Origin: Hemibagrus wyckioides
Taxonomy: Eukaryota > Chordata > Actinopteri > Siluriformes > Bagridae
Length of the DNA: 64,000 bases
Direction of reading: 5' to 3'
NCBI RefSeq assembly: GCF_019097595.1
Contig: NC_080716.1
Location: forward strand, 9,535,401-9,599,400
Position numbers and translations under genes: made by a program. Shown here one piece after another: positions 1 through 12,974 of this stretch. Within the stretch, counting starts at the first letter, position 1; each line of letters starts with the position of its first letter. The notes under the pieces were generated by a model that was not told the origin of the DNA, did no database searches, and saw only the letters and a program-made list of their open reading frames with translations.

Positions 1-323
1 TTTACTGTTTAACATTTTGCAGAATCACATTTAACTCTTTTTACCCGAAGGCAAAAAATGGAATTTGCTCCTTTTTTCAGCATTGAATTTCTTTGTCCTG
101 TCAGTCTCCACAGCGGTGCTTTCCTGTTTTTGGCTAGCCAATATTTTCATAGGAATAGTTTCAAAAAGTTTTTTTACATAAATATATTGATATCTTTAAA
201 ATATGTGGTGATATCGAACCCATTTCGGCTCTCTGAGATCCCTTGAGTGCTTGTTCATAAATAAAAACTGAAGGTGTTATCTTCAACCACTAAAATTCTG
301 TGTAAGGTTATTCCAACAGAGGT

Positions 324-340
324 AAAAAAAAAAAAAAAAA
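324..340 (+). repeat. Poly-A run (17)
   Basis: Seventeen consecutive A. It could be a worn retroposon tail, but no element body is recognisable 5' of it. Confidence 0.9.
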
Positions 341-1380
341 CATCTCGCACTGAAAGCCAACAGGAAGCCTGACTCATTTTATATCAGACCCACACCAACA
401 GAATAATACATTTCTTTATACTGATTGAAATTGTCCAATAAGTCGTTATAATATCACTGACAGGTCATATTTGTGCCGGTGTACTGTTCAAAAAAGGTTA
501 ATGATATGATGAAATGTTTGCTAGTTAGATAAGTAAAAACATCAACCAGTTGACTACAAGTCTAAAGCGCTTCATTACTTCATTACTTAACCAAACAGCG
601 TTGATTCTGCTTTACACCAATTTACTGTCAGTTCAATAATTCACGGCTAGATGAGTTTATGGCCCTGTCTGGGCAAGCTGCTAAATCTGAATGGCCAAAT
701 AACAAGATTTTAGCGACGGGCTTCTAAATTACCCTGGGATTTGTCGCTGCCTGTTTGTCAGTTGGCTTGTGCTCCAGGTCATCGGTGGCATTTGCTTGTG
801 TGTCCCCTAATTGCTGAGTTGCACACAGACAGATGAGTGTTGATGCCTGATGTGGTGGACGATGGAAGCACTAATAATGTGCTGTTATCGGTGCAGGAAA
901 AGGGAGCGCTAGGTTGCAGAGTCACACACTTTGAGTTTCCTCCACTTTTAACAAAGCATGGAATGGAAATATCAGCTGTACAGATTGTGTGTAAGCTGAC
1001 CAGTGTACTGTGATTAGTTAATGTTACAAAAGGAAGTCAGTTTTGTGGTTTTCAGAGAACAAACAGTCAAAGAGAGAAAATGAATTCTTTTTTTTTTTAC
1101 ATGTCAATATGCGTTGTGTTTAATGTCGCCAAATCTGAAGACGCTTATAAACAGATATTGATATTTCTATCAGGGCACTTCTTAAACCTGGTCAAAAGGT
1201 GATCAGCAGCTCTGATTCACACATTCAAATACAATGTTGTTTCTATAGTAACACTGAGGCTGGAATAGTGGATAATTGTTGATACGGTGATGCTTTCTGT
1301 AACAAGATGTTTATTTGACATTTATATGAATAGTCTTCACTGTGAGTGATTTGTAATGAGTCTTCAAGACAGGACTTTTT

Positions 1381-1497
1381 GAATTCTGAGGAATCTCAGT
1401 AACAAGACGTGGGTTTTCAACAATTTTGAGGAATCTCAGTAATAAGATGTGGGTTTTCAAAAATTTTGAGGAATCTCAGTAATAAGACGAAGATATT
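1381..1497. repeat. 40-base tandem repeat, 3 copies
   Basis: The core GAGGAATCTCAGTAA starts at 1388, 1428 and 1468, an exact 40-base period. The intervening GGGTTTTCAA is kept in the first two copies. Few substitutions point to a recent local duplication. Confidence 0.9.
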
Positions 1498-2499
1498 CGA
1501 CCACTTTTACTGAAATTATTTACTGATAAATTGTAAGATGTGATGTTCTGTCATTTAAAAGAAATAACTGTTGGGAAATTGCCGTAATGTAAGAGGAATA
1601 AAACACTCCAGAGCATCCTGCTATATGAAAATAATCTGTTCTGCACTGGGCAGTTGTGATTTGTGACTTACACATCAACAACTGTAATGAATATTATACC
1701 AGGAATGTTTAAACCCTGTTTCCTCTAGTGTGTCCGATCTTAGTGCTCGCTGATTGAAACCATATCAATTCTGTTACTTTGCACTTGTTTCCATTTCAGC
1801 TGGTAAAATCGACATGCTTTCAAATGTGGTTAGTGGTTTATATTAAAGATAATATATGCATCTGCTTACAAATCACATTATTTCCACATAGTATAGAACC
1901 TTGATCCTAATTTCAGGAAGTGAGAAACTGGAGATGTGAGATGGAAGGAAGCCTTGTTCATCCATTAACATCACACCAACAAAGCTACGGTTCAATTTTT
2001 TAACAATATTCCCTCAATCATTTCCCAACTAATGAAGCAGCAAATAGGATAACAAGGCCCTGTAGATTTGTAGGCCGTCACTGGAAATTAACACATTTAC
2101 GAGCTCTGTCTATATTAAACAAATCATTGATTTTATGTATGGGCGTTATAACACCATATCCTGGTGCTTACTCCTGATTGGACGTTCCAGCTGTTCAGTC
2201 TCCGCCCACCCTCCTATGATCGCATCTCTTTCATAGAGAGGAGGAAGAAGAGAGGTACCTGGCAGACCACCATGGCGAGGAAATGAAACCATTGCTCCTC
2301 AAACGGCATGGCCCCCCTTGGCTGGACTGTAACACACACACTTTAGTTATATATGAAAGCTTGGTGTGTGTGTGTATGTAGTTGGGGTGGTGGGGTGTCT
2401 GGCAGGATTCTGCCATTTTTAGAGCCCCTTCCACTTCTTGCTGTTTGATCATGTTGCACTGCCTCACTTAGAGATGGCTTCTACTCTGCTCACTTTCTC

Positions 2500-2760
2500 T
2501 CTCCATCCTGTCTGTGTTCTATTCTGAGCCCCCCTGCTCAGGCAGACACACACAGCTGGATGGTGCAGCAGACCTTGGCGTGCTGCTGGGAACGCTGTGT
2601 GTCTTTGGGTCTGAGACTAAGATAAGACGGGAAGCCCTTAATGTAATTTCAGCGGAGGAGGGCGATCTGCCCCATGCAGCTCCCACGCTGGGCCGGGGTT
2701 CCTTTAATGTAAGGCGGCCTCTAAAGTGCACTATCACATCAGACAGGTGGCGGGAGGGAG
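2500..2760. promoter_or_regulatory. Complex GC-richer block upstream of rnf220
   Basis: About 260 bases of non-repetitive, CpG-containing sequence between AT-rich stretches, open in both orientations but with no recognisable protein. It contains two TTTAATGTAAG/CTTAATGTAATTT words near 2,640 and 2,703. It may be a distal element, or unrelated. Confidence 0.25.
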
Positions 2761-3597
2761 AGACAGAAAGCGAGAAAAGAGAGCTGGAGAGAGAAAGTAC
2801 AAGTAAATGAGTCACAATAGAGACTCCCACTTGGACATACTCATTAAATCTTTCTCTCTCCCACTCTGTTACACGGACTCCATCCATTTCTCCTGACTTT
2901 TGCGCTTTCCTTTTCAGCCGTTAAACGGAAATATTTCATTTAAGTATCCATCAGAATTTTTTTTGATGCCAAATCACATCACATTGACTTCACATTCCAA
3001 GACTTGTGGTCAGTTGGTCACACTAACATTTCCACCACGGTCGAATAGTGTTTTTATTCTTCTGTGCAGGAATACACCATTTCATTTAACACGTCTTACC
3101 ACCCTGTACGCTTCCACCGCTAAGTGACAGAAATGAATAGCCGTGCAAGACATGCATCTGACAGACAATAATAAAGAGACATTCGTCATCCCCCAGCACT
3201 GCTGTATCACAGGGGCCATCTTTTCTCTGACTCCTCTAGGCCCGGAGCTGCAAAAGTAATAATTAAGACACGAGTGATGGGTTGAAATAATGTCTCTGTT
3301 ATTAAAGGTGCCAACTACTTCTAAACAATGTCTTGCTCAATTATTGTGTGACCCTTCATTATCTGGACATTTCAGGAAGTCAAATAAATTGGTGACATGT
3401 GTGACTCTTTTGAGTGGTGGGAATTTTGATGGCTTGCTTTGGCTTTTAGTCGCTTTTGTGCTGGTGTTAAGTGAACATGGAAACAGATATTCAAGGGTGG
3501 GTGTTGCTGAATACAAGAAGGATAACATGTTAACAACTTTAAAAGGGTTGTCACGTTTGATTGACTGTTTTACAGGCCTGATGCTACATGTCCAATG

Positions 3598-3674
<77 letters not shown>
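3598..3674. repeat. (TAGA)n / GATA microsatellite
   Basis: About 19 uninterrupted copies of the tetramer, likely highly polymorphic. Confidence 0.98.
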
Positions 3675-4426
3675 CTAGATATAAATATATCTATATACAA
3701 ACAACAGAAGCTCCGGCCCAATAGAATAGACATTTTCCCAATCTGCAAAAGATAAGGAAAGACATCAGTCCAATAGACAATAACATCAAACAAATGATCA
3801 TACTTTGTTTCTTGGTTTTATTACACTGAATCCCTATGCTACTTCATCGATCTAATGAGCTGTTAGCACATGAATGGTGAAGTGAGAAGAGACTATTTGC
3901 AGATGAATGAGTCCCTCCAGCTACTGCAACTCAACTTTAAATTTCCAGCGCTCTTACCTTGCTTGTAATGGAGCCATCTTAGCGTGTTTGTTATCTGATA
4001 GAGTCTGGAGAGAATGTAAAAATGCTCTAAATCAAATGAGAGAGAGGGAGAAAGGGAGTATGTCTGCTTAAGCCTGGGTAAAGGGAGCAGCCTGCCAGCC
4101 CTCACCAGTCCATTTAGAAAGAATGTTTAAGAGACTGAGGCCTGAAATTTGATTTTGAATGGAAAGGGACCTGAGCTGTGGATGGCCTTTTTCCTCCTCA
4201 TGCTCCTGCCGAGGGCATTAACAACACAAGGGAGTGCTAATGGTTAGAGGCCTGTGTGTATATCTGCAGCATTTTAGCATCACCATGTACAAAAATTCCT
4301 GCCAGCGGCTAAATTTCACCTGTGTAAAGAGGTTTATAAAAGGCCAAACCCATAATTAGGTTACATGGTAAGTTGCATGCTTTGAATGTGACTAAACTGC
4401 AGTGTAGTTCAACCTGTTTCCAGCAG

Positions 4427-4480
4427 GTGGATGAGATTGATGAGGGAGTTGATTTAGGAAACTCCCTCATCCCAATCCAC
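4427..4480. repeat. Long hairpin-forming inverted repeat
   Basis: The arms GATGAGGGAGTT (4439-4450) and AACTCCCTCATC (4460-4471) pair perfectly across a 9-base loop. After a small bulge the stem extends through GTGGAT...TT and AATCCAC. The whole fold is 54 bases. Confidence 0.8.
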
Positions 4481-5326
4481 ACTAGGGTACTAAACAGTGT
4501 GTCAAAATAAAACAGCTCCACAGATGGCTAAATAATTTTGACATCTTGCTCTCAGACGTGGGAGTACAATGAGCTGAATCAGGCTCAGCTCTTTTGGTTG
4601 ACCATTGGATATAGTGTATTTATTTTTTTTTTTATTAAAGAATTTATTATTAATTCAGATTTGTACAGTTATAGAATACAGGATATGTAAATGTGTATGT
4701 CTTGCACAGCATATCCATGTGATTCAGTGAGAGAAGCGCCTAATGATATCTAAACATTAGGACGCAAACATTCGGAAATTATTAAATAAATACAACAAAA
4801 ACAACAACAACAAAGACATTACATGCTTTAGCTCTTACAGTATGCATCTCTATACAGTTTTGCAGATGATTATTCGAACAAGTGATTTTCGCGTCTAGCT
4901 CATGTGCAAGTGGTCAAATAAGCACCAACAATAACGTTATGTTATTTGCAAGACAAAAAAACCCCAAAGTGTCCACAGTGTCGAAGCGTAGATGCTCGGC
5001 CCACGCGCTGCACTAGCGCACACTAGCTTTGAAGCACACTTACCCGCTTCCATGTGCACTCCGCGCGCCATTGCGCACTTTAATTTCTTCCCGGACTTTA
5101 TTTCACACATAGTGTCTTCAGCGTCGAGGTTTCAGAGAGAACCTAATTCGCCCCCAAACGGCCCCGAAATCCCCTCGGGGAACACGGTGAAAGGAAGGAA
5201 GGGGGGTCGGTCTGATGGGGGGAGTGTTGAGAGAAGAGGAGAAGCAGGTCAGTCAGTGAGCGGATCGGGCGCTGAGCGGCAGCACTGCACCTCCGACACA
5301 GCGCGCCAGGACCGTTAACACATCCA

Positions 5327-5330
<4 letters not shown>

Positions 5331-5372
<42 letters not shown>
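5331..5372. repeat. (CT)n tract in the promoter/exon 1
   Basis: About 20 CT units inside the CpG-rich block, close to the presumed transcription start. Polypyrimidine tracts of this type can form triplex DNA or recruit GAGA-type factors. Confidence 0.97.
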
Positions 5373-5375
<3 letters not shown>

Positions 5376-5496
5376 CTCTGTGTGTCCGTGCAGTTTACCC
5401 CCTCATCGATACGTGCAACTGATACTACCCGGGAAAACTCGACCTCACACGGCGGTCGTCTTGGCTGTGTGCGCGCGCCGCAAACTTTTTCCTCGC

Positions 5497-5603
5497 ATGC
5501 TCCTCGGCTCTCCCTGCGCCTGGCACGGACCACGAAAAAAAAAGTTTCGCTTGTGCGGGATAAAAGGACGCCCAGGACCTGCCAAGGAATTACTTTATAC
5601 ACC
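5497..5603 (+). other. 5' segment of a predicted spliced upstream ORF
   Basis: The ATG at 5497 opens 35 codons and two bases up to the donor. Joined to exon 2 at 14564, the frame continues and stops at TGA 14697-14699, giving 80 codons ahead of the main start. The context of this ATG (CTCGCATGC) is weak: C at -3 and C at +4. If it is translated, it would be a leaky-scanning or reinitiation control for rnf220. Nothing here shows that the peptide itself has a function. Confidence 0.35.
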
Positions 5604-5609
5604 GTAAGT
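5604..5609 (+). other. Splice donor of exon 1
   Basis: GTAAGT is a full consensus donor directly at the 3' edge of the CpG-rich block. Together with the acceptor at 14563 it defines a first intron of 8,960 bases. Confidence 0.6.
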
Positions 5610-5670
5610 GCTCTTAAATGCTTTGATAGAAATGTTTTGCCCTCGACACGGATTGTTTTGGCGATCTTGC

Positions 5671-5730
5671 GGTGTGTGTATGTGTGTTTGTGTGTGTGTG
5701 TGTGTGTGCGTGTGTGTGTTTGTGTGTGTG
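5671..5730. repeat. (GT)n microsatellite
   Basis: Imperfect GT array some 67 bases inside intron 1. Confidence 0.97.
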
Positions 5731-6230
5731 ATTCTCAGTGAACTCGCGCTCGCCGAAGTGTCGCGTGTCTGTGTGGAGTTTAACGCGAGTGAGATTAGTG
5801 AGTTTAACGCTAACGCAGCACTGATAAAAAGAAGTTATTACCCATCTCTGAACATTCAGAGACGTCTTAATAGGTTTCTAATAAACATCTGTATGCTTAA
5901 CATCTGTGCCATGCTAATTATACCTTTTATCGGATATCCTTTTCATTCGCGTAAAGAGACTCGCTTATGTCCTTGATTACATTTTAATCAATGCTTTGAT
6001 TAAGGACCAATCCCTGATTTACTGTGACAGTTAAACACTAATATATTTAAACAAACAAATAAACACACACACAAAACATAGTAATGGAGTGAGTTTAAAA
6101 CTCTCAATCTGTTTTTTGGTTTTTTTTGAAAGACCCAAAAAATTGAGCAACACCTGCACGGCCTCCTCTGCCATGAACTGACCGCAGCATGGAATAAGTT
6201 TACTCATCCATATGTAGCATTTCCCCCTGT

Positions 6231-6267
6231 GTAAAGTAAAGTAAAGTAAAGTAAAGTAAAGTAAAGT
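6231..6267. repeat. (GTAAA)n microsatellite
   Basis: Seven perfect pentamer copies. Confidence 0.97.
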
Positions 6268-6670
6268 TCAAGATACAGAATAACAAAAGTACCCAAAAGA
6301 GCAATTTATCACCCCGAGTTATTTAAAAATAAAATGTATTTTTCCCGGAGTAGCTGCTAACAAGTAAGTCATGTGTGCTGGAAGACGCGTCAACTTTGTT
6401 TTTGCGGTACTTTTTTAAATACAAAACCGCGCTTGCTTGCGCCCACACGCACTAACACATCAGTATTCCGTCTCGTAATGTTTAAGAGTCTTAATCTCTA
6501 TAATTATCCAGAAACAACGCACAGTGCCATTTTGATGAGAGATAGTGGACGGGAGAAGCAGTGATCTTTTTTTATTACTGACTTTACCTCTCAGGTAATT
6601 AAGGCGCACAACAAAAATGATTTAAATAATTAAATAACTAATTTTTTACCCTAGGTCTTAGCGCCACAAC

Positions 6671-6709
6671 GCGCGCGCGCACACACAAACACACACACAC
6701 ACACACACT
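6671..6709. repeat. (GC)n(CA)n compound repeat
   Basis: Five GC units run into an imperfect CA array, a sequence with high Z-DNA potential. Confidence 0.95.
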
Positions 6710-9441
6710 CGTAACCATATACAGTCATAAGACTTTTAACTTCCTTAACTTCACCCTGTAACGGATTCTTGAGTTTGGATGCGCGCTTCATTAGGACAGT
6801 AGGTTTAGCGCAAAGATGGAAAACCAAGTCAAGTGCTAGTCAGCGTCAGGAAACACCTGTTTAAATAAACAGGATAATTACTAGCATTTACATCCTGCTC
6901 ACCAAAAACGAAAATAACAAATTACACGCTTTCTGTCTTTGTAATCAACGATTAGTTTCTCACAGCACATCCACACACAGAAACTAAATCGCCTCCTCAG
7001 ATCTAAATTCGATAAAAATTGGTGTAGGATTTTAAAATGATTTTTACCAAAGTGATTATGTGTATTTAATATGTCTGAAGAACAAAGTATACTGATTTAA
7101 ATGGGCCTGTGCATAGCCAAAGGGCAAGATTATTTGGATTATTTTTAGTGTATGTAATAAAAGAATATCTTTTCGAAGTTTTTTTTAAGTACATAGCAAG
7201 CAAATTAAACTACAACTGTTTTTTTTTATTTCCATCCAAGTAGCCTGCATATTTTTCATCTCCTAGACAACTGCATATTAATGAAGTTTATTAGTGATCT
7301 CTCAGCACACACAAAGATTTAATAATAGTTACAAACAAACAAACAAGCAAAAGAAGGACCGGGGTATTTTATTATAAATATACTCTCTTACATATAATGT
7401 GATTATGAATATATTATAACAATATTAGCTATGAATGCACGTGTTCAAATAAGGCTTATTAAACCAATTAAAAGTACACACGTGTTTAATATTTATTCCT
7501 GATTATTATTATTTATTTTTTTTTAAATCATTCTGTTTACTTATCCTGTGTGATTTAATAATGTTCGCAACAATGCCTTGCCACATCATTTTCTCCCCTT
7601 CTTGTAATTTCTGTTTGTGGTGCGCTTCATAAATCTTAATGATCCGCATGGAAATGTTTATAGACCGTACCGAATAACGTCGCTTCAATATTTCCCGCTA
7701 TCCTACACGTCCTGTTGGCTGTTTAATCTCAGATAAATTGAATAATGAAATTATGACACTCCAAGATTAATGTGTTTATTGACACTTGCCGCACTGGTCA
7801 GAGCTGAATTATGTGATAAATATTGGAAGATGAACTTTGCCTTGGAGAATAGTGCACAATCAATTTTTTGTGTGTGTATTTTAATGCATAAAGTCTGCGC
7901 GTTATTAATTGCAATTCAATTTACACATGCGCAATCGGTACAAGTATCACTGAACTTACGCATTTACGCACTAACGCAGGCTGCTGGCCAAAGCGAACTT
8001 TGATTACACAGATAAAATAGACATACTCATTCCTTGTAAACTCGTGCTCTTTTTTTTTATCTCTCTCTCTCACTCTTTCTCGTTTTTTTCACCCAAAGCT
8101 TGTGCGCGTAATTTTAATGACATACTTTCCCGAATGTATTTAATGTTATTTTCCTTCACCGGCATATCTTTAAGCATGGACAGGCAGGAGAGAGACTACA
8201 CGCATGCGGACAGGGAGAAAGTTTATTTATGCGCGTTAGGATTTTCAGCCGCGCTTCTTTCTTTTCCTTTTTTTTTGTTTGCATTGATCCGAAGTGCGAG
8301 CTGAAGTAAAATAAATGCCGGTTCCAGTGTCCCGATCGATGCGTCAAGAGTTTATTTTAATCTGGATTTGTGGGATTTAAAAAAAAGAAAGAAAGAAAGA
8401 AAAAGGAAAAAAATGGCGTAATGAAGAGCATCCATTCCTGTTCACACAAGGATGAAAAAGAGAAAACAATCAAGCAGAAGCCACAGTGGCAGAGAAGTGT
8501 AGGAATCTTTGCGCGAATATATTATAGACTTGGTGCAGGAGTGACAAAGACAAATCCATCTGTAGCGGAAAGTAAATTAAGCGCAGATTACTCAAATGTA
8601 CCGGCTTCATTAGTTCTCATCGACAAGCTCGGCTTCTTTTTTCTCTCATATATTAAAAGCAGACAACAGCCCCGACTCTTACACAGCCGCGCATGTTTGC
8701 GTGTTTTCCTGTGCTAATAAACACACAGCATTAAATGAATGTCGTTTGCCTGCAGATGGTGGCATGATTACAATTCATTTCCTACAGATCATTAGAATTT
8801 GGTCATAGTACACAAACAGGCACAGAAAAGGTTATTTAAAACTGCTTAAATTAACTGGAAATAAAATCAAAAGTGAGAAAGATGATGGTGCCAAACTCAT
8901 CTGACCTGATGTTTAATAAATGAATAAATCTCTCCCAGGATGCGTCCAGGTTCGGACATTCTACCAAAACCACTAAATAGTTTGTAAATAAAAATATATA
9001 TGTATATATATATTCATGTTATAGCTAGACAAAATATTAGGAAAGGGGAACAAAAATCACCGTAGAGGCCAAATTAGTACGCTGTGTTCTCATGGGTCTG
9101 CGCTGGTACTGAATACTATTTAGTAAGGTAATGTGCGGTTTGGGACACAGCCTATAACTCGCCCTAATTTGTCTCTTATTATTTTGGAGCTCACAGACAC
9201 GCCTGATCCGTGTAGCTTTTCATTTCTTTGCCAAGCGGAACATTTCAAATTTTATGGTGCTGAAGAGCACTTTGTTTGCTTACAACGGGCGTCTGTACCG
9301 CACTCATTCTCATGCTTTAGTTCTGGGAAATACTTTCATTATTGATTTTTGGTCCTTTTTATTTATTTTGCAATTTATAAAGACGATTTAAAATGATTTA
9401 ATAGAATTCAAAATTTTGTTTGATATGCATATGTATTATTT

Positions 9442-9443
<2 letters not shown>

Positions 9444-9486
<43 letters not shown>
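9444..9486. repeat. (AAT)n microsatellite
   Basis: About 14 uninterrupted trimers. Confidence 0.97.
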
Positions 9487-10467
9487 TTATTGACTGTATT
9501 ATTCGTTAATCAAGAAATCAAGAAATGCGCGTTCACCTAAAATACAAAGCGCATTTCCCCCCTGACCAAATAATACGTGAATGAATAGCTCCTTTTCTTA
9601 ATTCGTAAGTCCTTTGCATTTTGCAGACGATAAAATATTGCTTAAAACAACTTAGTGCAATTGCAGAACACGATAAAAAAAATGTAATATCCATAAACAT
9701 GTCCCGTCTTTTGATTTGTAAGAGTCATTATGATCAGTAACTGAATGCTGGAAAATATTTCTCTCCAGAAATGTTTCCAGTGAAATCGAAAATCATCATG
9801 TCCAAAATCCTAAATTCGTTTTCACAATGAAGGACTTATGTAGCTTTATGTCTTTCATAAGACGCTAAATTGAAACACTTTGTTGTCACATATTGGATTC
9901 AGTCAGGCAGTGAGAGCACATCAGGTTTTTGGAGCGAGTAAGTGTTTTGCTTTCCCCTCTCCTCTAGTCTCCTAGTGATGTGAATGTGAGTTTCAGTGCT
10001 GGAGAATAAGTTAATTTTGCGCTCTCTCCCCTAAGGCATTAGCAGTGCATTTGGCCGAGATCGATCAGAGGCAGATATCTATCAACTTCTTCTTCTTCTG
10101 CTTATGACCCTCCCAGAAAGCCTGGGACTGGCCTGTCTTGCCAATGGACACGTTTGCAATGTCATTTACTCTACTTCATCCAGTATATCGTCTACATCTT
10201 ATATTTAAACCACATCCTGTATATATATGGGTGCATCTCGCTGAAAGTTACGAGCTGGATTGGAGTGAATAGTTATGGTTGCAATTGCTTTAACAACTAT
10301 CACTGCAATGTTGAAAAGCTGTAACACTTTGCTGAATCACCAGATCTCTGATTCTACACATAATTAATCATTAATATTGGCTGAATGTTTATGTTAATAG
10401 GAAATGATTGGCTCTCTCATTATGCATGTGTTATGGAGAAGGTTTCAGTAGAGAGCTAGATCAGTGT

Positions 10468-10471
<4 letters not shown>

Positions 10472-10539
<68 letters not shown>

Positions 10540-10542
10540 TGT
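10472..10542. repeat. (CT)n(GT)n compound microsatellite
   Basis: About 25 CT units switch directly to about 10 GT units. Confidence 0.97.
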
Positions 10543-12315
10543 AACACATTCATGCAGCAGTGGCCAGTGGTAGGGGTGGGTGGGGTGACTTCTTTGTAGT
10601 CCAGTGCTGGCTCAGAGCACAGAGGAGCCAGACACCTTGCAAATAATCTGGGCTTAGTGAGGAATTAGTTGGCTCAGGTGGGTGGGATGAGACAAACAGT
10701 CCGCCGTCCGCTAAAACGAATAGCCGAGGCAGGACAGGAAACTTTGAAAATCATTTTGTTCACAATGAATCAATGTTGCCCAGCGAGCCAAGCGCAAAGC
10801 TTTATTTGAAAAAGCAAATCCAAGCTCAGCTCCAGCCTCATGTCACTTCTGCTTTGTCACTCGCTGAGTAAACTGTGCAAATTTTGCGAGCAGAGGAATA
10901 ATAAAAAAAAAGAGTCAAACTTCAGAGCCCCACTTGTGCTTATGCACATGGCAAGATCCAATAAAGGAGTGATTGATTACTGCTATTTATCGCCAGCTTT
11001 TATTGTGTGTCATACACTGGGGGGAATTTATTTGTTGATAGTGAAGTGGAGTGGTGAGGCGCAGCTTGCACGACCAGTATTGATCTAGTTTGCTGGTTGT
11101 CCAAGTGTCATTATCTTTCGCCCGCGCGCGCGCGCTCTGACATTAAATCTCACTTTCATGTCTGCCGAATGCAGGTGGCGTTTTTCCTCTTCTTCGTCTT
11201 TTATTTTATTTCTCATTCTGCAGCTGAGACACATTATCGAATTGTCCCGTTTTAGATTTCATACTGAAAGGGGGGGAAGGTCTGATTCCAATTCTGCAGG
11301 ATGTACGAGCTGCGTGCTTCTGACTGGCAGCCTGAGCTGTGTTTTCAATAGCATCGACTGCGTTCTGTCCTTCGCTGCCTGTTACTCGTGATGCACAGCT
11401 TTTCCCGCATGCATCTCTCACTGCAAATATTTGAAGCTGACAGAATTGAAGCCAGCATGCTGGAACAGGCGGGCGAGCTCCATTTCAAGTGTCTCTGTTA
11501 AGTAGCAGCTCGAGTGCGGGCTGTGGGAAAACACCAGTTTACTCAGCAAGGTGATTAAAGAGCACGATGTGCTGGAGAGCCGTTAGATAGTCAAGACAAG
11601 TTTTCAAGAGCAAAGCAGTTTGCTTAAAATGTGCTGCCTCGCGCTGGTATCGTTTCCTGCTACATTGCTTAAGAGCTCTCCATTTCAGCTGCCAGGGTTT
11701 GCGTAAAGCTTCCAAAGCCCAGTTTTTTTTTAGTGTGATGGAAATATTCACATTGTTATATTTTGCTTTTAATATGCTATGACTTGAAAATAAAAATACT
11801 ATTTGGGGGGTAATAGAGCATGTTTGGATCTGCGGTGTTGCTAAACATTGTCCAGTAATTGGCGTGAAATCTGTTGGTCATGCGCATGCTTCGGCCCCGT
11901 TGCCTGTTTTGTCTTTTTTTTCTCATCTCCTTGGAGACTGGGAAACAGTGAGTGTGTATGTGTTCCAGAGGGAGAGTGACTTGAGTGTGTGTGTGTGTGT
12001 GACGGTTTTTTTTTTTTGCTGGGTATTGAATGACAGTGTCTGCCCTGTCCTGTAATAAAATGTAAGAGTGGCGCTTTCACGCTTGACAACAATCGCTAAA
12101 CATACTGACAGACAGGCAGCCATGGTCTGAATGACATTCCTCAAGTAAAACCCACATTCTGGATCCTGGCATGTCGTCAAAAGCAGGCAAACGTTTGTTT
12201 TCGATGAAATTGAATTCATCTTCTCTGCTCTCCAGAGCGCACGGAGGAAATCTATTCTTGACGTCTTCCTACTTATCTTTATTGTGTCTTCTGAGCCGCT
12301 TTTGTCTTCTGAGTG

Positions 12316-12317
<2 letters not shown>

Positions 12318-12365
<48 letters not shown>
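12318..12365. repeat. (TA)n microsatellite
   Basis: About 24 perfect TA units, able to extrude as a cruciform. Confidence 0.97.
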
Positions 12366-12367
<2 letters not shown>

Positions 12368-12688
12368 CATTTTATATATCACCAGGGATGACACTGCACT
12401 GTAGGAACAATAGTGTTTAAAAAGATACCCAGGATTCATGTGTGAAATGTTGTGAGAGTTTTACACATTTTATTTTCAGAGCTCTGTTAGAGTAACCTGT
12501 CCAGTATGAAACACTGGTAGTGTGAGGGTTTGGGACATGCATGATGATAATGATTAGAATAAATTACGAATGGAAATGAATAGGAAGAATTGAAATGATG
12601 TCGGTGTTGTTGTTGGGATCTGACAGTCTGAAATATGTTTGGAAAGAATGAAAAAGAAAGGGAAAGGGTCAAGAAAAGCTGGCCAAGA

Positions 12689-12735
<47 letters not shown>
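12689..12735. repeat. (CT)n(CA)n compound microsatellite
   Basis: About 13 CT units followed by about 10 CA units. Confidence 0.97.
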
Positions 12736-12805
12736 TCTGTCTGGCGTGTCAGTGTGTGTCAGGCTGACTCACCACTCCCTCTGGTTGTTCTGGGACACTG
12801 GGCTT

Positions 12806-12828
12806 CTGTGTGTGTGTGTGTGTGTGTG
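12806..12828. repeat. (GT)n microsatellite
   Basis: Eleven GT units. Confidence 0.95.
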
Positions 12829-12920
12829 GCCGGGGTACCAGGCAGACAGACCAGTCGCACTGCTGCTGCAGAAAATGATTAGCACATCTGTACAACACTT
12901 AGCCTACTTATTACCCCCCA

Positions 12921-12971
<51 letters not shown>
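12921..12971. repeat. (CT)n microsatellite
   Basis: About 25 CT units with one T insertion. Confidence 0.97.

Positions 12972-12974
<3 letters not shown>

Larger units (their letters stand above)
1..4979. other. Upstream flank of rnf220, no gene recognised
   Basis: AT-rich sequence with a 17-base poly-A, a three-copy 40-base tandem repeat, a GATA array, a strong hairpin at 4427-4480 and a GC-richer complex block at 2500-2760. Open frames are short and look random or low-complexity. From known mammalian synteny ERI3 lies upstream of RNF220, but no ERI3 exon is recognisable here. Confidence 0.6.
5250..5603 (+). other. rnf220: Probable untranslated first exon of rnf220 (start approximate)
   Basis: GC- and CpG-rich sequence ends at a perfect donor, CACC|GTAAGTG, at 5603/5604. 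It lies about 9 kb upstream of the coding exon on the same strand. The 5' end is a guess within the CpG-rich block, and the real transcription start could be 100-250 bases to either side. It contains an ATG at 5497 opening a frame that stays open to the donor. Exon 1 could also be one of several alternative first exons. Confidence 0.55.
4980..5620 (+). promoter_or_regulatory. CpG-rich promoter region of rnf220
   Basis: This block has frequent CpG and GC-rich words (CGCGCGCC, CCCCTCGGGG, GCGGATCGGGCGC, CGCGCGCCG), in sharp contrast to the AT-rich sequence around it. CpG islands of this kind mark vertebrate promoters, and this one ends at the presumed exon 1 donor. I see no convincing TATA box at a sensible distance; a TAAAAGG word at 5560 is inside the presumed exon. 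A (CT)n tract at 5331-5372 sits near the likely transcription start. Confidence 0.6.

Noticed and set aside
323..340. Poly-A run as the tail of a retroposon
   Set aside because: No tRNA-like or LINE-like body and no flanking target duplication could be seen.
5315..5602. 95-codon minus-strand frame at the promoter
   Set aside because: Arg-Glu repeat from the CT tract read in antisense, within the CpG island.
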